Positions 1-11,459 of a stretch of DNA of 64,000 nucleotides are shown here, piece after piece; position 1 is the stretch's first letter; the number at the start of each line of letters is the position of its first letter. Below the pieces are notes generated by a model, which worked only from the letters and a program-made list of their open reading frames with translations, was not told the origin of the DNA and did not search any database. The position numbers were made by a program, and so were the translations under genes. The stretch lies in contig NW_026555331.1 of the NCBI RefSeq assembly GCF_014898055.3, positions 99,780,684-99,844,683 of the forward strand, read 5' to 3'. Origin of the DNA: Talpa occidentalis. Lineage: Eukaryota > Chordata > Mammalia > Eulipotyphla > Talpidae.

Positions 1-354
1 GAAAATAAATTCTAGAGAGGGAATTTAAAAAGAATTTTTAAATATTGAACAAGTATGATCTGTCCTATAGGTAAAAGTACTTGGGAGGATTATTTATGCC
101 TTAGTGTTCTTTAGTGAGAAAGGTTTTAAACTGGTTCAATATGGAAACTTTGTGGGACTTCATATTTAGTCATTTTTGTTTCTGGATATTTTTATAACCA
201 TCTTTTCTACATTATTCGACAACTACCTCAAAACTATACCACCACACTGGATAGCAACTTCCTAAGAATATGGACTATTCCTTGTCATCTCTGAGTCTCT
301 AGCATCTGCCTGAAAGATTGTGCTCTAAAGGGTTGTTTAAAAGTGGATTTTAAG

Positions 355-673
355 GGCCTCCCCCGTGGCGCAGCGGTTGAGCGCTGGGTTGCGAAGCTGC
401 CCGCGGCCTCTGCAGCGCCGGTTCGATCCCCGGCTGCTCCCCAGCCACCGGAGGAGGGTCCCACATGGCGCGCAGACCTCTCCTGCCGCCCGCTGCTCCC
501 CTCAGCAGTGTACTTCGGTCCTTCTGCCTGCTCTGCTCCCCACTCTGGCTCTGGTGAATTCTCTCACCTTCCCGCGCTTCTAACTGTACCCAGTGCATAT
601 ATAAACAAAACAAATAAATAAAAAAATAAATAACACATGCCTCTATAAAAAAAAAAAAGATTTAAAAAAAAAT
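355..673 (+). mobile_element. tRNA-derived SINE, full length
   Basis: This is a young GC-rich copy. The RNA polymerase III A box tggcgcagcgg (366-376) and B box ggttcgatccc (420-430) are both intact. The tail is T-free AT-rich, ending in an A-run. A perfect 16-bp target duplication, aaaagtggattttaag, flanks it (339-354 and 674-689). Short ORFs in both directions across it are by-products of its GC-rich body. Confidence 0.95.
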
Positions 674-689
674 AAAAGTGGATTTTAAG

Positions 690-1264
690 AAGAAAAGAGA
701 AAGAAGGCTGTGGGTGACTTGGCATGAGAGGCCTGCTGTGTCACCATCCACTCTAGTAGTCAACTGCACCTGACACCACAAATGGTTGTTTAGTCTGTTG
801 TGGCACTCAAGGTGTTCTTGAGTCCAAAACAAACTGACTCTCCATGAGGAGTGAGTCTTTATGAATCCAAAATCCTGAAGGGCATGGTGTTGAGTGAGAG
901 TGGGAGTTAAATCTTTAGGAACTGGTCCTGGGTCTTCCTGAGAGTAGACATTCAGGCAACTTCCTTTGTGTCTCCTAGTCACCTGTCAAACAAAAGTGTT
1001 AGACTAAGTGATATCAAAGGATTTGAGAATTAAAAAAAAAAAAAAAAAACACACTATGATCCTGTGACTTTCATGTTAGTTCTTTGGTGTTTGTTTTTGT
1101 AACCTTTACCTGTTGGAAGATGTAATAGGCACCAATTCCTGGATATTCCCTTTACTCAATAAATTGCTAAAGTCAGTGTATGGTTTAAGGAAATGTTTAA
1201 AGAAAATGTCTAGCAATGTCATCAGCTTCTGAATTTTTAATTTTTTTCTATCCTTCCTTTACAG
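690..1264 (+). other. DNAH11 intron, no further feature
   Basis: Unique-looking AT-rich intron between the SINE and exon A. It contains an A-run at about 1031 and the pyrimidine tract of the exon A acceptor. The first 338 nt of the window are also plain intron. Confidence 0.6.
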
Positions 1265-1426
1265 GGGATCTTATTTGCTTCTCCTGAATGTTTAAAGGAT
1301 CAAAATGATCTAATACGCCTCTGGCTTCATGAATCTTCTCGTGTTTATGGAGATAAACTTATAGACATGAAGGATTGTGATTTGTTTCAGAAAAAATTGC
1401 TGGAAACTGCTTATAAATGTTTCGAT
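1265..1426 (+). CDS. DNAH11: DNAH11 exon A (AAA3-AAA4 linker/lid region)
   Basis: This exon has 162 nt, 54 codons, phase 0 at both ends. The acceptor is tttctatccttcctttacag and the donor is gat|gtaagt, both strong. It starts [11 protein letters not shown] and carries [15 protein letters not shown], the helical segment that precedes AAA4 in axonemal heavy chains (the RVYGDKL motif is widely kept in dyneins). No stop or frameshift is present. It is separated from exon B by only 247 nt, the shortest intron in the window. Confidence 0.92.
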
Positions 1427-1673
1427 GTAAGTTTATGAATGTCAGAGGTCACTGTTTGCTTTGTCACCAATTGGTGTTAGGACAGAAGTAGGTGAGGCAG
1501 TAAGGGAACTGTGCCAGTGCTTAGCTTCTGAGACAGCTGTTGATTCCAGTGTATACTGGGTACAGTGTACATCCACTCACAGATTTCCCTGCAAGCTTCT
1601 GCCTGGCTAGGCCTCCAGAGGAACCATTCTGGATGACCGGCATGACCATACTTTTCTCTTACTCCTCCTGCAG

Positions 1674-1867
1674 GGTGTAGAGAGCCATGTGCTACTCCAA
1701 CAGCCTCTTATTTATTGCCACTTCGCTAATGGGGGAGAAGAGCCATGCTATATGCCAGTGAAGGACTGGGAGGTGCTGAAGATGGTTCTTACAGAGACAT
1801 TAGACAACTACAATGAACTAAATGCTGCCATGCACCTAGTGTTATTTGAAGATGCCATGCAACATGT
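1674..1867 (+). CDS. DNAH11: DNAH11 exon B (lead-in to AAA4)
   Basis: This exon has 194 nt and leaves a split codon (2 nt) completed by exon C. The acceptor is ctcctgcag and the donor is gt|gtgagt. It encodes [17 protein letters not shown], then [10 protein letters not shown] and [21 protein letters not shown]. The last stretch is the conserved NxxMxLVLFEDAxxH helix just upstream of the AAA4 P-loop in dynein heavy chains. The reading frame was set from this conservation. The ATG at 1689 is internal and is not a start. Confidence 0.93.
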
Positions 1868-2038
1868 GTGAGTTGACTAATCATGATGCTTTTGCACAAA
1901 GTGGAGATGATTGGCTCTTTAAAATTGTTGTTTTCCCATAGCCCATACTTACCACTCTGTGAGCTCAATTCTTACCTATTTGCCATATAGTATAAAATTA
2001 ACAGGTGACTCTAGTAACTATTATTGCTTGTCACAATC

Positions 2039-2757
2039 TTTTTTTTTATTTTTTAAATATTTTTTAATTTTTATTTTCATATTTCCCATACAATTGCAAT
2101 CCCGATTTTGACCCCATCCCTCCTTCCCCCCGCAAAGAGTGTCTCTGGTTCATAGTTGTTTGTTGATTTTGATTTTTTTCTTTCATATAGTTATTCTTTC
2201 TCCTGGTCCATATTTAGGTTTTCTAGATTCCTGTTATGAGTGAGACCATCCGGTATTTTTCTTTTTCTTTCTGGCTTATTTCACTGAGCATGATCCCTTC
2301 CAGCGCCATCCATGTTGCTGCAAATTGCATGTGTTTATCTTTTTTGAATGCTGAGTAATATTCCATGGTGTATATGTACCACATCTCCTTGATCCAGTCA
2401 TCTGTTTTTGGGCATTTGGGTTGTTTCCAAAACTTAGCTATTGTAAACAGTGCTGCTATAAACATAGGGGTGCAGGTGCTCTTTGGAATTGATGTTTCTG
2501 TGTCCTTTGGGTAAATACCTAGGAGTGGAATTGCTGGATCATATGGAAGCTCTATCTTTAGTAGATTGAGGAATCTCCACACAGCTCTCCACAGTGGTGG
2601 GACCAGTTTGCACTCCCACCAGCAGTGCAGGAGAGTCCTTTCTCTCCAAATCCTCGCCAACATTCGTTGTTGCTAGTTTTTTTAATATGTGCCATTCTCA
2701 CTGGTGTGAGATGGTATCTCATTGTAGTTTTGATTTGCATTTCCCTGATTGCAAGTG
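2039..2757 (-). mobile_element. 5'-truncated young L1 (3' end, about 719 bp)
   Basis: This is the same L1 subfamily as the full-length copy at 11460-17842: the + strand reads catacaattgcaatcccgat, then cagcgccatccatgttgctg. It retains the last ORF2 codons (a 146-codon open piece at 2223-2663, with the [20 protein letters not shown] tail) but is frame-shifted upstream of it. A perfect 14-bp target-site duplication tgcttgtcacaatc flanks it (2025-2038 and 2758-2771). It lies in the intron between exons B and C. Confidence 0.93.
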
Positions 2758-3159
2758 TGCTTGTCACAATCGTAATAATAATGTCATGGCTAGGTATACT
2801 ACATTCTAAAATTGCCAACACAGCTGTAATTTCAGATTATTTATTTCGCTGTACCATTAGGTACAAATATTCAGAAAAAGGAAGACAGGTGACTTGTTCA
2901 AAGTTATAAAGTCTTTAAGTGAAAGAGACATGATGGACCAAGACTGATTTAATCATTTTTAAGCATGTTTTATCGGGTGCTCCCTGAGTACTAAGCAAGA
3001 ACATTGCTAAACCTATTCAGTACTTTTGTGCAATATGAAAAAAAAAAGAGGAGGCATGTTTTCCAGGTAGTAAATTAGAAAAAGGCCCTTGTCCTGGTGC
3101 AGAGATGGCTGACGAGGCTTTCACTCAGCTCCTCAGCCTTCATATAGTGCACTGTGTGA

Positions 3160-3700
3160 CCTTCTGTGGCCCCCCTGCTGTCAGTGTTTTCAGTGCTGGG
3201 GAAACAGCAGCAAACAAGACAGCCCAGTCCCTTCTCTAGCTGAGCTGACACTAATGCAGATCGACATTTATAAGGACATAAACAAATAGCAATAGTGTAT
3301 CAGGAAGCGGTGTCATGCTGAGAAATTCAGTAGGTTGCTTCTGAGAAATGAAAAAAGTGGATTCCCGAAGAGGTATTAGGTATCTAATGTGAGGAGGTAA
3401 CATTTAAGGTGAGATCTAAATGATGAGCAGAAATTAGGTGTGTAGAGGTCTGGAGTATATTCTAGGCTGAGAACAGATTTTATGTGTTCCTAAGGCTAAC
3501 TGTTCAAAAAGGCTAGAGTCTGTCTGCTGCAGCATAGAGAAGTGGGGAGAATCATCTGTGACAAAGAGAAACAGGAACAGACCTTACTTATACAGTCTTT
3601 TTTTATAATCAGAGTAAGGGGTTTCAGTTTTATTCCAAGTGAAGTGAGAAGCTATTGGATGGATCTTAGCATGGGAATGAACTTATTTGAATAGTCTGAA
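3160..3700 (+). repeat. L2-like ancient repeat
   Basis: The stretch shows cagtgctggggaaacagcag, later aggaggtaacatttaaggtg and agatctaaatgatgag, then gttttattccaagtgaagtg. This order is that of a widespread old mammalian repeat I take to be L2-like. It is heavily diverged; the exact subfamily is not claimed. Confidence 0.6.
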
Positions 3701-3774
3701 TACCTCACTATTGCTGCTGCTATGTGTCTTTATATCCAATTCTGCTTCCTGTTCACCTCCCTTTCTCACTGGTT

Positions 3775-4175
3775 GTATTTGCTAGAGAAGCTGTAATGAA
3801 GTGCCACAAACTAGGTAGTCTAGAAAAATGGGTGTTTTTTGTCTCACAGTTCTGTGGGCAAGAAGAATGGAATGAAGGTCTCCTAGGGCCCTGCTCCCTC
3901 TGAAGGTGCTAGGGAGACACTGCTACAGAATTCCCTTCCAGCTTCTGTTACTTTCTTGTCACATGGCAGTGGAATAATGCCACACTTCACATGGCATTCT
4001 TGCTCTGTCCATATACAAATTTCTCCTTTGTATAGTGACAGCAGTTATATTGGATAAGCGGCTCACCCTGCTTCAGTATGATATCTTTACCAATCATTTC
4101 TGCAATGACCCCATTTCCAAGTTAGGTAACATTCTGTGGTACTAGGGTTTGGCGTGTCAACATACGAATTTGAAT
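3775..4175 (-). repeat. MLT1-type (MaLR) LTR relic
   Basis: The + strand follows the reverse of MLT1: ctagagaagctgtaatgaag, cacaaactaggtagtctag, tctcacagttctgtgggcaa, cagttatattggataagc, ccatttccaagttaggtaac and the end tcaacatacgaatttgaatt. It is an ancient solo LTR of an ERVL-MaLR element. Confidence 0.8.
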
Positions 4176-5860
4176 TGTAGTTGAAATTTTATCTCAGTGA
4201 ATAATAATAATGGCCTTTCTAGTAAGTGATATTTGGGCAGAGATTAAAATAACGAAATCATAAAAAAAAAAAAAAAAAAAAACAAAATCATGATTAAAAA
4301 TAAATCAAAGACTTTGCAAGGAAGGGAATCCAAAATGAGGAAATGTGGAAAATTCAGTTTTTAGAAGAACTGCTCTTGGAAATGTTTACTAAGGTGTCCA
4401 AGAAAAACTTTACTGGTCTTCCAATTATCAGTTAATAAAAGCATGCAAAGTATTGATCATTTTATTGATCCCTTTGCAGTTGCCATTCTTATTATGCAAA
4501 GGAAGTTTTAGAATCTATGATTGTTGGTGTTCAGTGAATGCGTTAACACTATTTCTGGTTTTAGTATAAGCTGACTGTGTGAAGGTCATGGCTCAGGTGG
4601 AAGAAACCTCCTACTGATGCTGAGGGAAAGAGTCTTCCCATATAATCTTCAAGCTAGAATTCCCAGTGGCCTCAAAGGGAAGGCTGTTTCTGTGATCGGG
4701 GATGACGAACTAGACGCTGATTTGCTCAGCATTAGAGAGGATTTAAGAACGTGTCTTTGAGTGTTGTAGACAGATTTTGCCACTTAGAGAATCTTGTAAG
4801 GTAAAATCTCAAAGCATGCATTAAAAAGAAATTGAAACCCTGCTTTGTAACTTGGGCTTGCGCTTGTGTCAGGGTAATTTTACGACTTTCCCAAGGTGGT
4901 TTTGTTTTGTGGCCATATAAAGTAAAATTTTGTGTAAGACTGAGCTTGTAAAAATGACCTGTTTTTTCAGTTATTGAAGGTTCTCAGGAAATGCTCGATA
5001 TACTGGTTCTGGTATAATTTACTTCCCAATTTCATTTTAAAAAAATTCTCTAAATGGATTTCATAAAAATCCACTTATGGATTATTATGGGCCAGATGTT
5101 TCAATTCATTTTAGAAAGGTAACCTAAAGCAAACATGATGATGTCCAGTTTTTAGCATTTGGATATTGACATGCTCATTTTTTTTTTGTTTCATGTTGCT
5201 TAGTATTTATAATGTTATTATGTCACCTTTCTTCAGCCAAACCCTTATTTTGATCATAACACCAAATTATTCCTAACTATAAAGTGTAATAGTATTAGTT
5301 CAAGCATTCATAATCTCTTGGATAATATAAAGGGTTCATTGACCTTGCTGAAAATTTCACTCTGATTCTAAGTGGTTTCAGTAAATTTGCTAGAGTCACA
5401 GAGAAAGCTTTAGTGGAAAGGAAGCAAGGCTCATCTAAAGAGGCAAATGTTTAATCTGCTTGAAGAAAATTACAGATGAGATGTTTGTTGATCTAAACCA
5501 ATCCATTCTTAATAAAGAAATTCCACTGGCAAGGCTAGATGACTCAGTGACATTCTCCTTTTGATTTCCTTGTAGTGGAAATTGGGATCTTTCTTGCTCT
5601 CAAACATATTTTAAGTTTTCCCAAAAGCATGTATATGTTTTCTTTATTGAGTTTTGGTGGAGGACAGTGAAGAGAATCCAAAATGTTAGTAGCACGGGAC
5701 CATTTGCCAGGGAAGCAGCGTGTGGGCAGATGCAGGCAGCCTCTTTGTTGTTTGATGGAGAACAGATGAATGAAGCCTAAAGGTTCAAAATAAAAATAGG
5801 AATTTAATGTCTAAATATTTAAGAAGCAAAACCAGCATGTCCCAGGGCTTTCTCTTCCAG
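4176..5860 (+). other. DNAH11 intron between MLT1 relic and exon C
   Basis: AT-rich intron; only an A21-type run at about 4262 stands out. No gene or repeat recognised. Confidence 0.6.
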
Positions 5861-6023
5861 GTGTCGCATCAGCCGGATCCTCAGGACCCCTCAGCGCCAG
5901 GCGCTCCTGATTGGGGTGGGTGGCAGTGGGAAGCAGAGCCTGTCCCGGCTGGCGGCTTACATTTGCGGCCTTGAGGTCTTTCAGATCACCCTCACCGAAG
6001 GTTTTGGAATCCAAGAATTTCAG
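5861..6023 (+). CDS. DNAH11: DNAH11 exon C (AAA4 P-loop)
   Basis: This exon has 163 nt; its first base completes the valine codon begun in exon B. The acceptor is tctcttccag and the donor is cag|gtgtgt. It encodes [11 protein letters not shown], then the Walker A motif GVGGSGKQS at 5913-5939, then [18 protein letters not shown]. This is the AAA4 nucleotide site, which in dyneins binds nucleotide and regulates the motor rather than acting as the main ATPase. All P-loop residues (GxGGSGKQS) are intact. The exon is GC-rich compared with its flanks, as expected for coding DNA. Confidence 0.95.
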
Positions 6024-6916
6024 GTGTGTAAAGGTGACAGGGAGTCTTATCCCCCCATGTGTCTGCCAAATAAGTGTAAACTAACCGTGTGATGGAGACT
6101 GGGGGAGGGGATAGGGAGAGGAGAAGGGCTTTAGAGAAGATAATTGTCTTTACCTGTTTACCTTTCATGATCGAATTAGTAAATTTCGACAACATTTTTG
6201 TAGGTTTAAAAGTCTATCAGCCTACAGACTTGGCCCAGGAAATATTTTGCTATTTAAACATGTTTTTACCTTTGCACTGACTCCATCTGATATTCATCAG
6301 TTTTAGTGCTCATGTGGGATGGACAAGAAAAAAGATACTGCCTTTACAGGTGCAAACAGAATTATTCTGCTTTGGACAAAAATATGAAAATAAATTGTAA
6401 TGGGAATACATTCAAGAATTTCACATGTTGTTAATTTTTGCTTTTAACCACAATAATACTTACAGAATAGTACTTAGAGTTTGTGGCAAGTGCTATTTAA
6501 AAATCAAATCACATACTTTCAATATGATTAAGTAAAACAAAATAACCCAAACAAAAACTGTTTTCAGTGAAACTGACAGTTGTTCTAATAATCACTGTGT
6601 TGCTTGACTGAGGCACTGTAGAATTCACCCTCACTCTGAGAAGGGAGCTTGCATCAGCAGACTGTTTCCATCCCTGTGCTCCATTAAACCGCAAACATGA
6701 CGCTCATCATTGTGTGCCAGGAATGGAGGTGATGTCATGCTGTTTGCCTCTAAAAAGGGGTCACTGACAGGAAAGAATATGTAAACAGAGGAAAAGTACC
6801 AAAAGCTGCTCTTGCATTATAGTTACTCAATTCTTCCCAGCACTCACACACATGCATCTAATGTGGTCACATCAGCATTTTAACAAAACATGAGTGATGG
6901 CCTCCTTTCCTTACAG
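6024..6916 (+). other. DNAH11 intron between exons C and D
   Basis: 893 nt of intron. I see no repeat or coding signal. Short open frames here lack any conserved protein. Confidence 0.6.
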
Positions 6917-7040
6917 GTAGATCTTGCCAATTTGTACATCAGAACTGGAGCCAAGAACATGCCCACCGTGTTCCTGCTGACAGATGCCCAGGTTCTAGAT
7001 GAGAGCTTTCTCGTGCTGATTAATGACTTGCTGGCATCAG
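6917..7040 (+). CDS. DNAH11: DNAH11 exon D (AAA4 Walker B region)
   Basis: This exon has 124 nt and ends with one base of a glycine codon. The acceptor is tccttacag and the donor is tcag|gtgatt. It encodes [15 protein letters not shown] followed by TVFLLTDAQ and [15 protein letters not shown]. The hydrophobic strand ending in TDAQ takes the Walker B position in AAA4 of axonemal dyneins, where the usual DE pair is replaced. The same wording occurs across the DNAH9/11/17 group, so the substitution is a family trait and not damage here. Confidence 0.94.
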
Positions 7041-7774
7041 GTGATTAAACCAACACATTTCTTGAAAGATCTTCCCCAGTGACAAATTATCTGTAGTTTC
7101 AGTGAACTTTAAAGAGAGATAATTTGTCTTTGAGATGTTTGCTGGGGCAGTCTTTGGGGAGAAACCTATAAACCTAACTAATTTGAGGTATATTGCTTTC
7201 TTAGTCTGCTTCCGAAAGGGAGGGATCTTCGAGGGGCCTTCAGTGATCAGTGTTAATCCTGCATGTACAATTTCAGGGGTGTGTTCATCATAGCTTTTCC
7301 TCAGTGTGTAGTGTAGCTTGTAAATGCAAAAAAAAAAAAAAATTACATTTTTTATTTCAAACTTTGTCATTTAAGCTGAAATTGGTTTATAAATCACTTC
7401 CACTTAAAAAAGCATATGTAAATATGGGGGGAAAGTGAAATTAGAACTGATAATAACTGTTAGCTTTAGGGACTAGTGGCCTGGGGGAGTAACATTTTTC
7501 TCTAGCATTGACAAAATAAGTGTAGGAATAATATATTATAATGAGTGATAACTTAATTGACAGTGTTTTTACTCCTAAACTGGCAGAAAATGATTTTAAA
7601 GTTTCCCTGTAATTCCAAAGTACAGACATATTTGCGAAGTAATGTTTAGAGTACTTTCACCTGTCAAATTTAAGTCCTTTCTTACTCAATTTAAAATATT
7701 TAAATTATCTTTATCTAATCTCAAAACTAATAAAAGAAATAAGCCTCCAAATTAGCTAAAAACTCTTACAATCA

Positions 7775-7891
7775 GGGGCCTCCCCTGGTGGCACAGCTGT
7801 TGAGCACTGGGTTGCGAGGCTGCCCACAGCCTCTGCGGCTCCAGTTCGATCCCTAGAGGGTCCCACAAAAAAAAAACAAAAAAAAAAAAAC
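7775..7891 (+). mobile_element. Head-only SINE (tRNA part then A-tail)
   Basis: It contains only the tRNA-like head, then gagggtcccac and an A-rich tail, with the usual 150-nt body absent. The flanks aactcttacaatca (7761-7774) and aactcttataatca (7892-7905) form a target duplication with one change, so it inserted in this short form. Confidence 0.9.
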
Positions 7892-7967
7892 AACTCTTAT
7901 AATCAAAAGCATATTTGGACCTATGAAAGACACTACCATCTTTTCCTGGCTAATTTAAAGAATTTCT

Positions 7968-8487
7968 TTTTTTTTTTAATTTTTGATTTTATATAATTCT
8001 TACATCATTTTTCATTTTTCATTATCAATTTGGTTATATTCCCTGTACAATTGCATCCCCCTCTTATTTTGACCCTAGTCCTTCCTCTCCCCTTCCCTTC
8101 TTCCCCTCACACCACCCCTCCTCCCCGCCCCGTGTGTCTCTGGTTTATAGTTGCTTGTTGATTTTGATTTTTACTTTGTATTAATTAGTTTTTTCCCTGG
8201 TCCCTTATTTAGGTTTTCTAAATTCCTGCTATGAGTGGGACCATCCAATATTTTTCTTTCTGACTTATTTCGCTGAGCATGATCCCTTCCATGTTGCTGC
8301 AAACTAAATGTGTTCATCTTTTTTGATTGCTGAGTAATATTCCATTGTGTATATGTACCACATCTTCTTGATCCAGTCATCTGTTTTTGGGCATTTGGGT
8401 TGTTTCCATAGCTTAGCTATTGTAAGTTATGCTGCTATGAACATAGGGATGCAGTTGCCCTTTGGAATTAATGTTTCTGTGTCATCA
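7968..8487 (-). mobile_element. 5'-truncated L1 (about 520 bp)
   Basis: This L1 3' end shows the ccctgtacaattgcatcccc 3' UTR and the final ORF2 codons in reverse. It is flanked by near-identical 12-mers (taaagaatttct at 7956-7967, taaagagtttct at 8488-8499), a likely target-site duplication with one change. It is more decayed than the copy at 2039. It lies between exons D and E. Confidence 0.85.
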
Positions 8488-8728
8488 TAAAGAGTTTCTT
8501 AACACACTTTAATTCATGGCACATATATTGGGCATAATCCCTGTATGTTGTCTGAAATGATATGGGGAAGTATGTTTAAAGTTGTAACAAAAAATTCAAC
8601 ATTGTGGAATTTAGTAGAAATTTTACTTGTAATTTTCTAAAAAAATAAGAAATAATCTGGGAAAAAAGCCATCTAAAATTTAAATTATGATGTTCTCTCA
8701 GAAACTTTCCTCATTCTTTTGGGGGCAG

Positions 8729-8871
8729 GAGAAATCCCAGATTTGTTCAGTGATGAAGATGTGGACAAGATAATTTCTGGGATTCGTAATGAAGTTCGTA
8801 GTCTGGGCATGGTGGATTCAAGAGAAAACTGTTGGAAATTCTTTCTGGCCAGGGTACAACTGCAACTCAAA
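8729..8871 (+). CDS. DNAH11: DNAH11 exon E (AAA4 large subdomain)
   Basis: This exon has 143 nt; its first two bases finish the glycine codon from exon D. The acceptor is tttgggggcag, with a weak pyrimidine tract broken by five G. The donor is aaa|gtaaga. It encodes [34 protein letters not shown] and ends LQLK. The EIPDLF and ENCWKFF segments are conserved across axonemal heavy chains. It is followed by the 21.5 kb intron that contains the full-length L1. Confidence 0.94.
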
Positions 8872-9964
8872 GTAAGAAATGCTAGTTTTACTTATACATA
8901 ATTTAAAGCCTGCTGTTGAAACCATGATACAAGGTCTAAATATGATTATCATTCATATTAGCTCACATTTCAGTCATGCATTTTGTAAAGATATTTGCTT
9001 TATTTTGTTTACAAGCCCATGTCTGGAATGTGTCTTCCTAAGGTTGTCTGTGATGACAGCTTCTATAAAGCATTGTGCTGAAGCAAATTATGTAAGAGCT
9101 GCATTGTCCATACCTTGTAATAAGTGGATGAGTAAAGCTGCGCTGTACAGTGTATGTTTGGAGAAACCCAAGATTGTTGTAACACAGAGGTCTGGAACAT
9201 AGAGTTCTTATTGAAAGAATGAGGTGGATCAGGCAGGGAAAGTAAGTTGTGATGAGGTAAGCAGTTTGTAAATCATTAAGAAAGGAGGGGGAGAATTTTG
9301 AATCAAGGAAGCAACCATTATTTCAGAACTTCAGGACCAATAATTGAGGCGTATAACTCAGATGTTCCGAGGCTTAACCTGAAGTTCTTCCCCATAGATG
9401 ACTCTTGGCTATCGTATAGCATGTGGGATATAATCCAGCCAAGTAACAGCAACAATAAAGGTCAAGCATTTTTTAAAAATAAATACCCCAGACTCATAGC
9501 AAGAAGACATTTTAAATAAGCTGTATCCATGCTTTCTAGTATAGAAATGGTACTGACCTACGAAAGTTACTTCCTAGCTACTTGTAGTATTCTGTGCCTG
9601 TTAAGTTCATAGCAGGCCCTGGGGCTGCTGCAGAACCTGGTGTACACAGGACAGGGGATGAGGCACTAGCCAGGAGTGTTCCTCTGCCTGGAGGCTAAAG
9701 AACAGAGTAATCTATAAGATTCTCTTTGTCCTCCTATTTCAAATTTCAACTTAATCTTACTGAGAAATTCTGAGCTGGGCTTAGGAGATCATTTGCCCAT
9801 TTTCCCACCAAAAATATGACTAAGGATATGTTTGTCATGTGGTAACAAGGCTGGGGAGTTCTTCCTGTTGGATGGTGGTATATTTGGATCATATTTTCTT
9901 TATGAAATGGGAGAATGAGTAGAGCAATAGAATTTAAGAGAGTATTGTTATAAATCACTGCTTG
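8872..9964 (+). other. Start of the 21.5 kb intron
   Basis: Plain intron up to the MER5 relic. Frames at 8879-9202 and 9298-9519 are open by chance; no protein similarity is apparent. Confidence 0.55.
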
Positions 9965-10145
9965 TTAGTTCCTCAGAGCATCAGAATCAGAATCACTTAG
10001 AAGCTTATTAAAAATGCAAAATTTCCAGTCCCATCCCAGACTCTTAAATCAGAAACTTTATAAACTCTGGGTGGGACCCAGCAATCTGTCCTAACAAACT
10101 CTCCAGGTATTTTGAGGAATGCTGAAATTTGAGGGCCATTGTTAA
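9965..10145 (+). repeat. MER5-type (hAT-Charlie) DNA transposon relic
   Basis: The order gagcatcagaatcagaatca, cttattaaaaatgcaaaat, ccagactcttaaatcagaaa, ctgggtgggacccagcaatc and ctgaaatttgagggccattg follows MER5A. Confidence 0.85.
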
Positions 10146-10461
10146 AAATAATGCCAGAATGAGCATTCTTTATATGTTCTTCTATGTACAACTTTGCTTG
10201 CTTTTGTAGGAAAAATTCCTAGAAGGGGAATGCTAGGTTTAATAGTAATAGCTTGTAGTGGTTTTAAAATATGCTTGCATATTTTTTATGCTCTTCTGAC
10301 TCACAGATGGGTCTCCATGTCCTCCCCTTGAATCTGCATAGATTTATGACTGCATTACTAACAGGATAGCACAATACTGAATAATTTCTGATGCTAAGCT
10401 GTAAAGGATTTGCTTTTTTATTAGATTGAACATGTACTTTTGTTCTTAAAATTTCTATGTG

Positions 10462-10752
10462 CTTTTTTTAAAGATTTACTTATGCATACAAAAATTTATG
10501 CATACAAAACGTATTTATTTATGCATACAAAAAAGAGGTGCAGGGAGGTGAGAGAATTCACCAGAGACAGAGTGGGGAGCTGAACAGGTGGATCTACTGA
10601 ATTATACTGCTTAGGGGAGCAGTGGGCAATAGAAGAGAGGTCTGCTGTGCCATGTGGGTCACCTCATGGTCAGGGATTGAACTCATGCTGCAGTGGCTGT
10701 ACATAGCTTCATAGCTCTGAGACTTAACCTCTTGCACTACCAGGGAGGCCCC
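10462..10752 (-). mobile_element. SINE, older subfamily
   Basis: The head is at the right (ccagggaggccccc) and the tail at the left. The tail contains the unit ttatgcatacaaaa three times (10490-10535), a local expansion. It is more diverged than the GC-rich copies. Confidence 0.85.
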
Positions 10753-10774
10753 CTCATGTATTTTTTAAACAAGA

Positions 10775-11358
10775 CTTGACTTTTAAAGTTTTTTCAACTT
10801 TTATTGAGAAAAAACTGACATTTCACTGTTTAATTTTCAGGCATACAACATGATGGCTTCATTTATATATGTTGTGAAATGATTACTACAGTAGGTTCAG
10901 TTAACATCCATCTTCTTGTATAGACATAATAAAAAAAAAAAAAGAAAAAACATTCCCCTCATGACCAGAATGCTTAGGATTTACTGAACAACTTTATACC
11001 ATACAACACTGTTAGCTATCGTTATCATGTGGTACATTGTAGCTCTAGTAATTACCTTATAACTGGAAGTTTTTACCTTTTGACTCCCTTCCTCCAATCC
11101 TACCCCCATCCTCTATCTCTGAGAACCATGAGTTCGATCTCTTTGTCTGTAAGTTTGATCTCTTTGTAAGTTTGGCTTTGTTGTTGTTGTTGATTTTAGA
11201 TCCCACATAAAAGTGAGGCCTACAGTATTTGTCTTTCTCTGACTTATTTTACTTAGCTTATTGGCTTCAAGGTCCATCCATATTATCACACATAGAAAGG
11301 TTTCCTTCTTTTTTAAGGCTGAATAACTCCATTGTTTGTGTGATGTGTGGGCTTGGGG

Positions 11359-11391
<33 letters not shown>

Positions 11392-11459
11392 TTAGTGTTT
11401 TTATTTCCTTTGGATATTTCCAACCATAGACTTTCTAGATCATATAGTAGTTCTTTATT
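10775..11459 (-). mobile_element. Older L1, 3' part (split by the young L1)
   Basis: The + strand reads as the reverse of an old L1 3' UTR and ORF2 end: ttattgagaaaaaactgaca, a caggcatacaacatgatg stretch, then gctgaataactccattg. It is interrupted at 11459 by the full-length L1 and resumes at 17854. A (GT)15 microsatellite lies within it at 11361-11390. It is much more diverged than the nested element. Confidence 0.75.
11361..11390. repeat. (GT)15 microsatellite
   Basis: A pure GT run of 30 nt in the older L1, 70 bp from the insertion point of the young L1. Confidence 0.95.

Noticed and set aside
366..430. A and B boxes suggesting a tRNA gene
   Set aside because: They belong to the tRNA-derived head of the SINE. 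The head does not fold as a complete cloverleaf, and the same head occurs many times with target duplications.
343..621. Open frames on both strands of the GC-rich SINE (repeated at 31339, 33725, 34870, 35266 and 44000)
   Set aside because: The same peptide-like sequence recurs because the same SINE recurs. They are not genes.
6089..6280. ORF in the intron between exons C and D
   Set aside because: No conserved motif, no splice logic, short; chance.
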